Part shown: positions 34,737 to 45,086 of the stretch, in pieces
Layout: each line of letters opens with the position of its first letter
How positions within the stretch are numbered: the first letter of the stretch is position 1
DNA from: an uncultured Bacteroidales bacterium
GTDB taxonomy: Bacteria > Bacteroidota > Bacteroidia > Bacteroidales > FEN-979
NCBI GenBank assembly: GCA_903837605.1
Contig: CAILVF010000031.1
Location: forward strand, 1-64,000
DNA length: 64,000 bases
Direction of reading: 5' to 3'
Program-made: the position numbers and the translations under genes
Notes under the pieces: generated by a model
What the model was told of the DNA's origin: nothing
The model's input: only the letters and a program-made list of their open reading frames with translations
The model's database searches: none

Positions 34737-36122
34737 ATGTTAATTCTCCAAAAAATGATAAGAAAGGTTCTGTTAACGGCGTTTCTTTTTTCAGCGCTGT
34801 TGAGTTCCGCCCAGAACTCACTGGAAGGGACCATCCACAATCTTTCAAAATCAAGAGTTTACCTTTCGGGTATCTACGGGGAGCGTACGAAGGTGTCGGA
34901 TTCAACAATCTCTGATTCGCTGGGCAGGCTTCGCTTCATCCTGCCTAAAAGCCTTGCACCCGGATTGTACAGGGTGGGCTGGGGCAAGACAGGATTTGTA
35001 AATCTTATCCTGAACCGTGAAAACGTGAAATTTGAGACCTGGGCAAACTTCCCGCAGGACTCACTGAAAATATTGTCATCCCTGGAAAACCAGGTATTTC
35101 AATCGTTTACTTTGATGGGAAGGATAAGCCAGTCAAAGCTGGAATTGCTGATGCCCCTGGTGGATTTTTACCCTGTCAGGAATGAATTTTACTGGAATGC
35201 GGTTACTGAGTTTGAAACGACCCAGAAACTTCAGCTTGCCCGGCTTGATTCGGTTTCTGATAAATACCAGGGATCATATGCTGTCAGGATGGAGAAGGTG
35301 ATACGCACCCCGTATATCTCAGCCTCGCTTTCTTCCAACGACCGTATAGAATTTCTTAAGCAGCATTACTGGGATAAGGTTGATTTCAACGACACCGCCC
35401 TTCTCAGGAGCAACGTATTTGCCGATAAGATCATCTCTTACCTTGCATTATATCAGAATAACAGGTTTAACCAGAAACAACTTGAGGGGGAATTTATCAA
35501 AGCCGTTACAGTGGCCCTCGGTGCCGCCTCGGTAAACCCCGATGTTTATAAGTTCATGCTTGACTATCTCGTGGGCGGATTTGATAAATATCATTTTGAT
35601 GAGGTGATAACCTACATTGCCGACAATTTCCAGGATCCCTTTTCATGCGAAGATGCTGCGCGCAAATCAGCTTTGCAGAAAAAACTGGATAATTTCAAGA
35701 AACTGTCTGTCGGAAAGATCGCGCCTCCTGTCGAAGTTCCGGATCTTAAAGGGAACAACATAAGCCTGCTTGCCCTGAAAAACGAATTCACCCTGCTGGT
35801 TTTCTGGTCCAGCCAGTGTCCTCATTGTACCGAAATGATGCCTGATCTCAAAGCATGGTATGATAAACAAAAAACAAAGAGGCTGGAAGTTTTTGCCATT
35901 TCCCTTGACACGAACCGGAATGCATGGACCTCATTCATTAAAAAGGAAAAGCTGAACTGGATCAATGTTTCTGAATTGAAAGGCTATTCCGGGAAAGCCG
36001 AAGACGAATATAACGTGTATGCCACTCCTACAATGTATCTTCTCGACCGTGATAAGAAGATCATCGCCAAACCGATTACCTGGCGCGAGCTGGAGCAGGC
36101 ATTGAAACAACAAATAAATTAG
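34737..36122 (+). CDS. TlpA-like thioredoxin-fold protein with N-terminal DUF4369-like domain
   Basis: 461 aa from ATG 34737; the ATG at 34755 (MIRKVLLTAFLFSALLSSAQ) gives a cleaner signal peptide and is a serious alternative. An Ig-like/DUF4369-like N-terminal region (SLEGTIHNLSKSRVYLSG) is followed by a long helical middle part. The C-terminal redoxin domain has FWSSQCPHCTEMMPDL, so the redox motif is CPHC rather than the CGPC of its neighbour, and ATPTMYLLDRDKK as cis-Pro region. The different active-site dipeptide suggests a different redox potential, perhaps oxidase- or isomerase-like. It is followed by ruvA two bases downstream. Confidence 0.85.
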   Translation: MLILQKMIRKVLLTAFLFSALLSSAQNSLEGTIHNLSKSRVYLSGIYGERTKVSDSTISDSLGRLRFILPKSLAPGLYRVGWGKTGFVNLILNRENVKFETWANFPQDSLKILSSLENQVFQSFTLMGRISQSKLELLMPLVDFYPVRNEFYWNAVTEFETTQKLQLARLDSVSDKYQGSYAVRMEKVIRTPYISASLSSNDRIEFLKQHYWDKVDFNDTALLRSNVFADKIISYLALYQNNRFNQKQLEGEFIKAVTVALGAASVNPDVYKFMLDYLVGGFDKYHFDEVITYIADNFQDPFSCEDAARKSALQKKLDNFKKLSVGKIAPPVEVPDLKGNNISLLALKNEFTLLVFWSSQCPHCTEMMPDLKAWYDKQKTKRLEVFAISLDTNRNAWTSFIKKEKLNWINVSELKGYSGKAEDEYNVYATPTMYLLDRDKKIIAKPITWRELEQALKQQIN

Positions 36123-36124
36123 TC

Positions 36125-36709
36125 ATGTACGAATATCTGAAAGGCCGCCTGGTAGAAAAGAATCCTGCTTATGCAGTGATCGATTGCAACGGTGTTGGAT
36201 TTTACCTGAATATTTCGGTTTATACTTACTCGAGACTTGGAGATGACGAAAGCTGCCTCCTGTTCACCCACCTGGTCGTCAGAGAGGATGCACATATGCT
36301 TTTTGGGTTTATTGATACCGGGGAACGGGATCTTTTCAGGCAACTGATCAGTGTGTCAGGAGTTGGTGTTAATACAGCCCGGATAATTCTTTCATCATTG
36401 AATCCCAGTGAGGTAGCCCAGGCCATTGTCGACGGGAATGCCCCCATGCTGCAGAGAATTAAAGGCATCGGGAGTAAAACTGCCGAACGTATCATTATCG
36501 ACCTGAAAAACAAACTCTCGAGGCACCTGATTCCTTTGGAAAAATCAGGGGTTTTACACAATACAAACCGGGAAGAAGCGTTATCTGCATTAAGCATTTT
36601 GGGTTTTCCCAAGGTGCTGGCGGAGAAAGTATTAAACAAGATAATCGAAGCGGAAGGCTCCGGCTTATCGGTGGAACAGCTTATCAAGCAAGCGCTGAGG
36701 ATGTTATAG
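36125..36709 (+). CDS. ruvA: Holliday junction branch migration protein RuvA
   Basis: 194 aa, normal length. N-terminal OB domain (MYEYLKGRLVEKNPAYAVID), then the paired helix-hairpin-helix domain with VSGVGVNTARIIL and KGIGSKTAERIIIDLK, and a C-terminal domain III that binds RuvB. It recognises four-way junctions and works with RuvB. No ruvB here. It starts two bases after the TlpA-like gene and lies 50 bases before sprA; ruvA upstream of sprA is a recurrent Bacteroidota neighbourhood as I remember it. Confidence 0.95.
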   Translation: MYEYLKGRLVEKNPAYAVIDCNGVGFYLNISVYTYSRLGDDESCLLFTHLVVREDAHMLFGFIDTGERDLFRQLISVSGVGVNTARIILSSLNPSEVAQAIVDGNAPMLQRIKGIGSKTAERIIIDLKNKLSRHLIPLEKSGVLHNTNREEALSALSILGFPKVLAEKVLNKIIEAEGSGLSVEQLIKQALRML

Positions 36710-36762
36710 CGTTTGCTTGTATTGATTTTATTCTGCTTGGCTAACGGAACAAAACGGAATTG

Positions 36763-39700
36763 GTGAATTACTTTAACATTGCTGTAAAATACTGTCTTGT
36801 CTTACTGGTTCTCCAAGGTTTTGCTATGCCGTCATATTCCGGTCGGCCGGGGCAGAGCCTTGGACGGACTCCGGATCTGCTTTTTGCCGCCGATACAAAC
36901 AGGAACTCCGATTCGACCCTGAGATATCCCTTCTCATACGATGGAACCCTGCCGGGAGAAGGAAAAACCAGCCCGCTTTACCTTAAAACCCCTTCGAATA
37001 TAAAAACAGTCGTTGAATACGACCCCGCTACCAACCAGTACTACAATTTGTACAAAGTCGGGAATGAGACTTACCGTATCCCCACCACCATGTCGTTCAG
37101 CGAGTTCCAGGACCAGGATATGCAGAACCTCCTGCAGTCATACTGGAAAGAACGATCTGAGGCTGCCGGGATGGATAACGCCAGGGGTGTGATCCCAAAG
37201 ATCCATATCCCGGGAAAGTTCTTTGAAACTATATTCGGAAACAATACTGTTGATATACGTCCCCAGGGATCAGCGCAGATCAAGTTCGGCATAGTTTCAA
37301 ACAGGAGGGATGACCCCATGCTGAATACCCGCCAGAGGAGGCAGACCAATTTTGATTTTGATGAAAAGATCCAGTTGAATGTGATCGCGAAGATCGGCGA
37401 CAAGATCGAATTCAAGATCAATTACAACACACAGGCCACCTTTGATTTTGAGAACACCCTCAAATTGAAGTATGAGGGAAAGGAGGATGATATCATCCAG
37501 CTGATCGAAGGGGGTAATGTAAACATGCCGCTGAATACAACCCTCATTAAAGGGACCGAAAGCCTTTTCGGGATCAAAGCCAAGTTGAGATTCGGCCGCC
37601 TGAGTGTAACTGCTCTTTATTCCCAGCAGAAAAGCGAAACAAAAAGCCTTACGGTACAGGGAAATGCGCAAACAAACAAGTTCAGGCTGAGAGCCGATGA
37701 ATATGAAGAGAACCGGCACTTTTTTGTTGCCCAGTATTTTCGGGATCATTACCGCGATGCCATGAAGTCGCTTCCGATTATCAACTCTGCCGTAAACATT
37801 GTAAAAATTGAGGTCTGGGTCACCAATATCGGCGCTGCCGTTACCGAGAACCGCAACATTGTGGCTTTCCAGGACCTGGGAGAATTCAACCCCTATAATA
37901 AACAGCAATTTTATCCCAATCCGGGGCAATCCCTGCCTTCAAACAGCTCAAATACGTTGTTCTCGAGGTTAATGCCCACCGCCGCGGACTCCTCCAAAGT
38001 GCGCAATATAAACACCGTTACCGAATATCTCAAAGGCTCGCCGTTTTTCCTCGTTTCGGGTGTGGATTTTGAAAAGATCGAAAGTGCGCGAAAACTTCTT
38101 CCAACGGAGTATACTTTCAACTCTAAACTAGGTTTTATCTCTCTTAACACCAATCTTAATTCGGATCAGACCCTTGCTGTTTCATACCAGTACCAGATTG
38201 TAGGTGATCCCAGGGTATACCAGGTGGGGGAGTTTTCCGACCAGGGGATCAACACACCTAACAGCCTGGTTGTAAAACTTTTAAAAAGTACATCGCTGAA
38301 TACACGTATTCCGATATGGAACCTTATGATGAAGAACGTTTACTCGCTTGGAGCTTACCAGGTGCAGCCAACCGACTTCACACTCAACGTCCTTTACAAC
38401 GGGAACTCCAACGGGGTGCCAACAGCCTATATCAGTGAAAGCCGCATTAAGGGTGTTCCCCTGCTCAGGGTCCTGAATTTCGACAACCTGAACATGCAGG
38501 GCAATCCCCCGCCCGACGGGATGTTCGATTTCCTTGACCAGGCTGCCACGATGGGGGGAACTATCCAGTCGTCCAACGGAAGAATATTTTTCACTGTTCT
38601 TGAGCCTTTTGGACAATCCCTGAGGGATTCTATCTACGACCCTAATGACCCCTCCGGATCTATGGCGCTTGCAGCCAAATATTGTTATGACTCCCTTTAC
38701 ACTCTCACAAAGTCCCAGGCCAGGCAATATCCCGATAAAAACAAGTTTGTACTTGACGGGTTTTATAAATCCACAACAGGTTCTGAAATATCCCTGAATG
38801 CCCTTAACGTACCCCAGGGGTCTGTAAGGGTTACTGCAGGCGGAGTTCAGCTAACCGAGAATGTGGACTATACTGTGGATTATACCCTGGGCCGGGTTCG
38901 TATCATTAATGAAGGACTGCTGAATTCCGGAACTCCCATCAATATATCGATGGAGAGCAACCAGATGTTTAACATACAGACCAAACGCCTGATAGGCGCC
39001 CACCTCGATTATAAATTGAACAAGGATTTTAATATAGGCGCCACGATCATGAACCTGAACGAGCGTCCCCTTACCACAAAAGTGAATTACGGCGATGAGC
39101 CCATGTCGAATACCATCTGGGGGGTCAACCTTTCATACCGCACCCAGTCCCGCCTCATCACCCGCCTTGTTGATGCCCTCCCTTTCATTGCAACCAAGGC
39201 ACCATCCAACGTTTCAATTGATGCGGAATTTGCCCAGTTCATACCGGGTCATTCCAAGGCAATCGGGAAATCCGGCACGACCTATATCGATGATTTTGAA
39301 GGAGCCAAGTCGACAATCGACCTGAAAAATATAGGTACATGGTACCTTGCTTCAACACCCCAGATGCAGACTACCCTGGGCATGTTCCCCGAGGCTGCCA
39401 ACGGCATAGGGCGTGAGTACGGATTCAATCGTGCAAAACTTGCATGGTATATCATCGACCCGCTGTTTTATGATAAAAATACAAGCCTGGTCCCTCCCAA
39501 TGTCACCGCCCAGGAGCTTTCCTCACAATATACCCGCCAGGTATGGGAAACGGAAGTATTCCCCAACAAACAACCTTTAAACGGGGTTCCCGTCAACCTT
39601 GCCGTTCTGAACTTCGCATATTATCCCAAGGAAAAAGGACCATATAATTATGACGTTCTGCCCACGGCTTTTTCCAAAGGCATCACCCAGGATGACAGCC

Positions 39701-42700
39701 TGGCTTTTCCTGAGACAAGATGGGGAGGTATAATGCGCAGAATCGAAACCACCGACTTTGATGCCGCCAATGTTCAGTATATTGAATTCTGGATGATGGA
39801 TCCCTTTGCCTATGATTCCACCAATTCGGGGGAACTGTACTTCAACCTCGGTGATGTTTCTGAAGATATCCTCAGGGATGGCAGGAAAAGCTATGAAAAC
39901 GGGCTTCCTACTACTGCCGCAACCAGGAATGCAACAGGGGACGCTATTGTTGATACAACGATATGGGGGCGTGTCCCGCGCTTACAGGCCCTGGTTGATG
40001 CGTTTGATAACGACCCCGCTTCAAGGCCATACCAGGATGTTGGTTATGACGGACTTATGGATTCCGACGAAAGGACATTTTTCGATACAATTTATTTAAG
40101 CAAGATAAGAAGCGCTTTCGGTTCAGGGTCCCAGGCATATAAAAATGCAAATGCTGACCCTTCTGCCGACGATTATCACTATTTCAGGGGCAGTGATTAT
40201 GATAATAACTCTCTGTATAGCAGTGTTTTACAGAGATATAAGATGTTCAACGGCCCTGATGGTAATTCACCAACCCAGTCGCAGTCACCTGAATCATACC
40301 CCACACTTGCAACCACAATTCCTAATATTGAAGACATCAATAAGGACAATACCCTGAGTGAGGCTGAACGTTATTACCAGTATGTGGTACACCTTCGCCG
40401 TGACCAGATGCAGGCAGGGATGAACTATATCAACAACGTGTACTATGCTTCCAACATCCCTCTTGCCGACGGACAGAGAGGGGCTGTAAAATGGTACCAG
40501 TTTAAAATTCCTGTACGTACGCCCGATAAGGTTATTGGTAATATTTCAGACTTCACCTCTATCCGTTTCATGCGTGTTTTCTTTAAGAATTTCCAGAGAC
40601 CCGTCGTTTGCCGTTTTGCGACCCTTGAGTTAACGAGGGGCGAATGGAGGAGATATACCAATTCTTTGCTGGCGCCGGGGGAATACATCCCCGACAATCA
40701 GCAAAGCCAGACCACTTTTGATATAGCAACAGTCAGTATCGAGGAAAACGGGAGCAAACAACCTATTCCCTATGTGATGCCCCCGGGAATACAAAGGGAA
40801 ACGAACTGGGGTTCGACCAATATGCAGAAACTGAACGAACAATCCATGTCGTTCAAAGTGTGTAACCTGGTTGACGGGGATGCACGCGGAGCTTACAAGA
40901 CCTGTGAATTCGATTTTCGCCAGTTCAAGTTCCTCAACATGTTCGTACATGCCGAAAAATCGATAGAAAGCCAGGACGTTAAAACCGGGGACCTGAATGT
41001 CTTCATCAGGATAGGTTCCGACTTCACCGATAACTTTTATGAGTACGATATCCCACTTCATTTCACCCCCTGGGGGACAAGCGTCAACAACCCCGACGCC
41101 ATCTGGCCCGATGCCAATGCGTTTAACATAGACCTGGCCCGGCTGGTCCAGGTTAAATATAACCGTTATGTGGTGATGGCCCAGCATGGGGCGAACGTAA
41201 GCCTTTCTTACCCTTACTCGGAAATGGACGGCGCCAACACGATAACCATTGTAGGCTCCCCCACGATCAGCGATGTCAAATCCATCATGATAGGGGTGAG
41301 AAATCCGAAAAAAGGAGGGGCGAACAAAGATGATGACGGCCAGGAAAAATGTGCCGAGATCTGGGTCGATGAGTTGCGTCTTACCGGATTTAACAAACAG
41401 GGAGGATGGGCAGCCACGGCAAGGCTGGCCGTGGATCTTGCCGACCTGGGACGGGTGCAGTTTACGGGCAGTTACTCAAGCTCGGGCTTTGGTTCCCTCG
41501 AGCAAAAACAAACCGAACGTGCCATGGAAGCCATCACTATGTTTGGCTTTGACACAGATCTGGAACTTGGCAAATTCTTCCCGGCTAAATCGGGTATCCG
41601 TATCCCTATGCATTTCGATTATTCAATGCAGAAAAACACCCCGAAATATGATCCTCTTAACCCTGACCTGTACCTCTCTGATGTGCTGAAGATCTATGAC
41701 AGCCAGGCGCAAAAGGACTCAATTAGGCAGCTCACCGAAGGGTATACATACAGGAAAAATTTCAACCTCATGAATGTGAGGAAGGAAAAAACCAACCTGA
41801 CGAAGAAGCCAAAAATTTACGACATTGAAAATTTCAATATCAGCTATGCTTATTCTGAGATCTTTCACAGGGATGTCGACATCGAATACGACCTGAGGAA
41901 AAAGTACATAGGCGCCCTGGGATATAATTACAGCGCCATTCCGCCTTCGGTAGCTCCTTTGAGCAAGGTTAAATTCCTGAGATCGAAATATCTTGCACTT
42001 GTCAGGGATTTCAATTTCTCATACCTGCCCAAATCGTTTTCATTCCGGACAGATATGAACAGGGAATTCGATACCCGGAAGTTCAGGAACAAAACCCAGG
42101 CCATTGTTCCAATGGAGACATTTTATATCAAGACCTGGAACTGGAGCAGGGTGTATGACCTTAAATGGGATTTTACAAAATCATTTAAAGTGAGCCTTGT
42201 TGCCAATGCCCAGGCCTTTATCAACGAACCGCCCGGCGTGATCGACCGCTCGAACCGTTCCCAGGTATGGGACCAGATCTTCTCGTTCGGAACCATGAAT
42301 AACTACAACCAGGCATTTAGTGTTACCTGGGACCTTCCACTCTCAAAAATACCTTTCATTGACTGGATCTCGCTTACTGCAGGATACCAGGGGAGCTACC
42401 GCTGGACAGGCAGCGCCCTTTCGGTCCAGGCCACATACGGAAACACGGCCGAAAACAATAGTACGAAGGTCCTGAACGGGAATCTGAATTTCATAAACCT
42501 GTATAATAAGATCCCATACCTCAAAAGGATCAATTCAGGGAACCAGAAAAACACAAGGAACGATAAGGGGGGGCCTGGAAAACTCACTGATAAGAATGCA
42601 AAGACAGCCAGCCAGGACACGCTGAAAGACCAGAAACCGAAGAAGGATATAGGAAAGCTGATCCTTGACGGAACTTTAAGGGTGCTCATGGCTGTGAGAA

Positions 42701-44037
42701 GCGCCAAATTCCAATATTCCCAGGCAAGCGGCATTCAGCTCCCCGGTTTTTATCCCCGGCCTGAAGCCCTGGGTAACAACTGGTCAGAGAATGCTCCCGG
42801 ATTGGGATTTGTTTTTGGCGATCAGAAGGATATCAGGCAAAAAGCAGGTGATCGCGGATGGATAACCAAAGACACCATGCTGAATACTGCATACATAAAT
42901 AAGTTTACCGAGAATTTCACTGCAAGCGTATCGGTGGAACCGTTCAAGGATTTCAGGATAGAGCTCAATGCTGTTAAAAATTATTCCACTACCAGGCAGG
43001 AGTATTACAAATGGTCCCCGTCGCTTGACGGTTTCTACCCGTTCTCCCCAACACAGATGGGAACCTTTACCATGTCGACCATCATGATCGCAACGGCCTT
43101 TGATAAGCAGGATAAATTCGGGGTATCCCCGGCCTTTGAGAAACTCAAGCAGATACGTAAAGTGATCGCCGACCGGTATGCGGCGCAAAACCCCAATTCC
43201 AAAGGGGTTGTTGACTCTACAGGTTTCCCGGTTGGTTACAGCCCTGTTGACCAGGACGTTCTTACTACTGCTTTCCTGGCAGCTTATAAAGGCAGCAATC
43301 CTTCCAAGATCCAACTGACCGCATTCCCCTCTATCCCATTGCCGAACTGGAGGCTCACTTATGACGGATTAGCCAAGCTGCCCTGGATAAAGACATTCAT
43401 GCGTACAATTACCATTACCCACGCCTATATCTGTACCTATACAGTCAGCAATTTCGTATCCAACATTAAATACGGAGAAGCCGGGGGGTATCCGAATGTA
43501 CTGGACGATGCCGGCAACTTCATCCCCGAGCGCCAGATTGGAGTGATGACGATCAACGAACAATTCAGTCCGCTCATCCGCATTGATGTTGGCTTCATAA
43601 ACAGCCTCCTTGCTAATTTTGAAATGCGTCGCTCCCGCGCTCTCAGCTTCAGCTTCTCTAATAACCAGCTTACGGAAGTCGCTTCAAGTGAATACATAGT
43701 CGGTCTTGGATACAGGATCAAAGGTATCAAGCTGAATTTTTCAGGTTTGCTTGGAGGTGGTAAGAAAGCAAAAACAAAAAGCGACCTGGCCCTTAAGCTG
43801 GATTTCAGTATACGTCAGAACCGCACTGTCCTTCGCAGGGTCGACCAGGATGTTAACCAGATCTCAATCGGCCAGCAGGTTATGAACATCAATTTCACTG
43901 CAGACTATAACCTGAGCCAGAAGTTCAATATACAGTTCTATTTCAAGAAGGATATTAATACGCCCTATGTTTCGAACCAATACCGTACTTCAAATACACA
44001 AGGAGGCCTGGCACTGAGGTTCTCGTTATCGCAATAA
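36763..44037 (+). CDS. sprA: SprA, outer-membrane translocon of the type IX secretion system
   Basis: 2424 aa from GTG 36763; TTG at 36760 is also possible, and an in-frame TAA at 36742 rules out a start further upstream. Signal-like N-terminus (ILVLLVLQGFAMPSYS-type, residues 8-28). It carries the long repeated beta-strand pattern and SprA-like segments such as IPGHSKAIGKSGTTYIDDFE, ending in FSLSQ. SprA is a giant beta-barrel through which proteins with T9SS C-terminal signals cross the outer membrane; it is needed for gliding in gliding members. Size is close to F. johnsoniae SprA (about 2,400 aa). No T9SS cargo tail is recognised in the window. An 8-base array begins four bases after the stop. 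Confidence 0.95.
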   Translation: MNYFNIAVKYCLVLLVLQGFAMPSYSGRPGQSLGRTPDLLFAADTNRNSDSTLRYPFSYDGTLPGEGKTSPLYLKTPSNIKTVVEYDPATNQYYNLYKVGNETYRIPTTMSFSEFQDQDMQNLLQSYWKERSEAAGMDNARGVIPKIHIPGKFFETIFGNNTVDIRPQGSAQIKFGIVSNRRDDPMLNTRQRRQTNFDFDEKIQLNVIAKIGDKIEFKINYNTQATFDFENTLKLKYEGKEDDIIQLIEGGNVNMPLNTTLIKGTESLFGIKAKLRFGRLSVTALYSQQKSETKSLTVQGNAQTNKFRLRADEYEENRHFFVAQYFRDHYRDAMKSLPIINSAVNIVKIEVWVTNIGAAVTENRNIVAFQDLGEFNPYNKQQFYPNPGQSLPSNSSNTLFSRLMPTAADSSKVRNINTVTEYLKGSPFFLVSGVDFEKIESARKLLPTEYTFNSKLGFISLNTNLNSDQTLAVSYQYQIVGDPRVYQVGEFSDQGINTPNSLVVKLLKSTSLNTRIPIWNLMMKNVYSLGAYQVQPTDFTLNVLYNGNSNGVPTAYISESRIKGVPLLRVLNFDNLNMQGNPPPDGMFDFLDQAATMGGTIQSSNGRIFFTVLEPFGQSLRDSIYDPNDPSGSMALAAKYCYDSLYTLTKSQARQYPDKNKFVLDGFYKSTTGSEISLNALNVPQGSVRVTAGGVQLTENVDYTVDYTLGRVRIINEGLLNSGTPINISMESNQMFNIQTKRLIGAHLDYKLNKDFNIGATIMNLNERPLTTKVNYGDEPMSNTIWGVNLSYRTQSRLITRLVDALPFIATKAPSNVSIDAEFAQFIPGHSKAIGKSGTTYIDDFEGAKSTIDLKNIGTWYLASTPQMQTTLGMFPEAANGIGREYGFNRAKLAWYIIDPLFYDKNTSLVPPNVTAQELSSQYTRQVWETEVFPNKQPLNGVPVNLAVLNFAYYPKEKGPYNYDVLPTAFSKGITQDDSLAFPETRWGGIMRRIETTDFDAANVQYIEFWMMDPFAYDSTNSGELYFNLGDVSEDILRDGRKSYENGLPTTAATRNATGDAIVDTTIWGRVPRLQALVDAFDNDPASRPYQDVGYDGLMDSDERTFFDTIYLSKIRSAFGSGSQAYKNANADPSADDYHYFRGSDYDNNSLYSSVLQRYKMFNGPDGNSPTQSQSPESYPTLATTIPNIEDINKDNTLSEAERYYQYVVHLRRDQMQAGMNYINNVYYASNIPLADGQRGAVKWYQFKIPVRTPDKVIGNISDFTSIRFMRVFFKNFQRPVVCRFATLELTRGEWRRYTNSLLAPGEYIPDNQQSQTTFDIATVSIEENGSKQPIPYVMPPGIQRETNWGSTNMQKLNEQSMSFKVCNLVDGDARGAYKTCEFDFRQFKFLNMFVHAEKSIESQDVKTGDLNVFIRIGSDFTDNFYEYDIPLHFTPWGTSVNNPDAIWPDANAFNIDLARLVQVKYNRYVVMAQHGANVSLSYPYSEMDGANTITIVGSPTISDVKSIMIGVRNPKKGGANKDDDGQEKCAEIWVDELRLTGFNKQGGWAATARLAVDLADLGRVQFTGSYSSSGFGSLEQKQTERAMEAITMFGFDTDLELGKFFPAKSGIRIPMHFDYSMQKNTPKYDPLNPDLYLSDVLKIYDSQAQKDSIRQLTEGYTYRKNFNLMNVRKEKTNLTKKPKIYDIENFNISYAYSEIFHRDVDIEYDLRKKYIGALGYNYSAIPPSVAPLSKVKFLRSKYLALVRDFNFSYLPKSFSFRTDMNREFDTRKFRNKTQAIVPMETFYIKTWNWSRVYDLKWDFTKSFKVSLVANAQAFINEPPGVIDRSNRSQVWDQIFSFGTMNNYNQAFSVTWDLPLSKIPFIDWISLTAGYQGSYRWTGSALSVQATYGNTAENNSTKVLNGNLNFINLYNKIPYLKRINSGNQKNTRNDKGGPGKLTDKNAKTASQDTLKDQKPKKDIGKLILDGTLRVLMAVRSAKFQYSQASGIQLPGFYPRPEALGNNWSENAPGLGFVFGDQKDIRQKAGDRGWITKDTMLNTAYINKFTENFTASVSVEPFKDFRIELNAVKNYSTTRQEYYKWSPSLDGFYPFSPTQMGTFTMSTIMIATAFDKQDKFGVSPAFEKLKQIRKVIADRYAAQNPNSKGVVDSTGFPVGYSPVDQDVLTTAFLAAYKGSNPSKIQLTAFPSIPLPNWRLTYDGLAKLPWIKTFMRTITITHAYICTYTVSNFVSNIKYGEAGGYPNVLDDAGNFIPERQIGVMTINEQFSPLIRIDVGFINSLLANFEMRRSRALSFSFSNNQLTEVASSEYIVGLGYRIKGIKLNFSGLLGGGKKAKTKSDLALKLDFSIRQNRTVLRRVDQDVNQISIGQQVMNINFTADYNLSQKFNIQFYFKKDINTPYVSNQYRTSNTQGGLALRFSLSQ

Positions 44038-44204
44038 GACAGGATAACTGGATAACTGGATAGCTGGATAGCTGGATAGCTGGATAGCTGGATAGCTGGA
44101 TAGCTGGATAACTGGATAGCTGGATAGCTGGATAACTGGATAGCTGGATAGCTGGATAGCTGGATAACGGGATAGCTGGATAACGGGATGCGGGATAATG
44201 GGAT
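44038..44204 (+). repeat. 8-base array after sprA
   Basis: About 19 units of TGGATAGC/TGGATAAC, degenerating to GGGATAAC, GGGATGC and GGGATAATG at the end. It starts four bases after the sprA TAA and occupies most of the 255-base gap before gcvH. Read on the sense strand it is rich in TAG/TAA triplets. The remainder of the gap holds the gcvH promoter. Confidence 0.95.
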
Positions 44205-44261
44205 TGTTAAACAGGTAACAATAATTTATTGAGAGGCCGGCCTTTGAAGGAAGAAAAATTG

Positions 44262-44269
44262 TAATTTTG
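44262..44269 (+). promoter_or_regulatory. -7 promoter element of gcvH
   Basis: TAATTTTG matches TAnnTTTG exactly, ending 23 bases before the gcvH ATG. TTTG at 44243-44246 could be the -33 element, though the spacing is slightly short. Confidence 0.6.
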
Positions 44270-44292
44270 AAAAAACTTAAAATCTGAATACT

Positions 44293-44673
44293 ATGAACGT
44301 TCCTGCTAATTTAAAGTACACAAAGGACCATGAATGGCTGAAAATTGAAGGAGAACATGCTTTTGTAGGCATTACCGACTTTGCCCAGCATGAACTGGGA
44401 GATATCGTGTTTATTGAAGTTGAAACTGTTGGTGAGATACTTGAAAAACATGAAGCATTCGGTACAATTGAAGCCGTGAAAACAGTATCGGATATGTTTA
44501 TGCCTGTCGGAGGGGAAGTCCTTGAATTTAATGAGGCACTTACAACTACTCCTGAACTTATCAACAAGGATCCTTATACAGAAGGCTGGGTTGTCAAAAT
44601 CAAAATCACCAATAGTGATGAAGTTGCTGAACTTCTGAGCCCCGAGCAATACCAGGCCCAGATTCAGGGGTAA
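44293..44673 (+). CDS. gcvH: Glycine cleavage system H protein
   Basis: 126 aa. Lipoyl-domain protein with the lipoylation Lys in AFGTIEAVKTVSDMFMP (Lys at about 63) and flanking ESVKA-like context, plus MPVGGEVLEFNE. It shuttles the aminomethyl group between the P and T proteins of the glycine cleavage system, in the cytoplasm. No other gcv gene is nearby. It sits directly downstream of sprA with its own promoter, and the VanZ-like gene follows after 15 bases, a linkage seen in other Bacteroidota as I recall. Confidence 0.95.
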   Translation: MNVPANLKYTKDHEWLKIEGEHAFVGITDFAQHELGDIVFIEVETVGEILEKHEAFGTIEAVKTVSDMFMPVGGEVLEFNEALTTTPELINKDPYTEGWVVKIKITNSDEVAELLSPEQYQAQIQG

Positions 44674-44688
44674 ACATCTGACATTTTC

Positions 44689-45081
44689 GTGACTATTTTC
44701 CTGAGAAATAACCGCTGGAGCATTGTCTGGGGTATTTTCATTCTCATACTTACGCTTATGCCCGGGAATGCCATTCCCAGGGTGCCGATTTGGATCGACA
44801 GGCTGCATCCCGATAAGCTGGTTCACCTGTTCATATTCATGGTGTTTTCTTTTTTACTGATAAAAGGGTTCGTTAAGCCCGGGAATCCTGGTTTTGTAAG
44901 AGATTTTGCAATGATCTGGGCAATAATCATCAGCATATTTATCGGCGGGGCAACAGAACTTCTGCAGGGTTGGGTCATCCCTCTCAGGACAGCCGACTGG
45001 AAGGATTTCTTTGCTGATACCTTCGGGACCATGGTGGCTGTTATTGCCTTATGGGCGCATGAGTTCCTGGCAAGCGAGTAA
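44689..45081 (+). CDS. VanZ-family membrane protein
   Basis: 130 aa from GTG 44689. Four hydrophobic segments, with the VanZ-type pattern ILTLMPGNAIP, DKLVHLFIFMVFSFLL and GGATELLQGWV...DWKDFFADTFGT (the last two as separate motifs). Function in Bacteroidota is not established; VanZ of enterococci gives low-level teicoplanin resistance. It follows gcvH by 15 bases and is probably co-transcribed with it; it is convergent with uvrC, six bases away. Confidence 0.85.
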   Translation: MTIFLRNNRWSIVWGIFILILTLMPGNAIPRVPIWIDRLHPDKLVHLFIFMVFSFLLIKGFVKPGNPGFVRDFAMIWAIIISIFIGGATELLQGWVIPLRTADWKDFFADTFGTMVAVIALWAHEFLASE

Positions 45082-45086
45082 CAACC

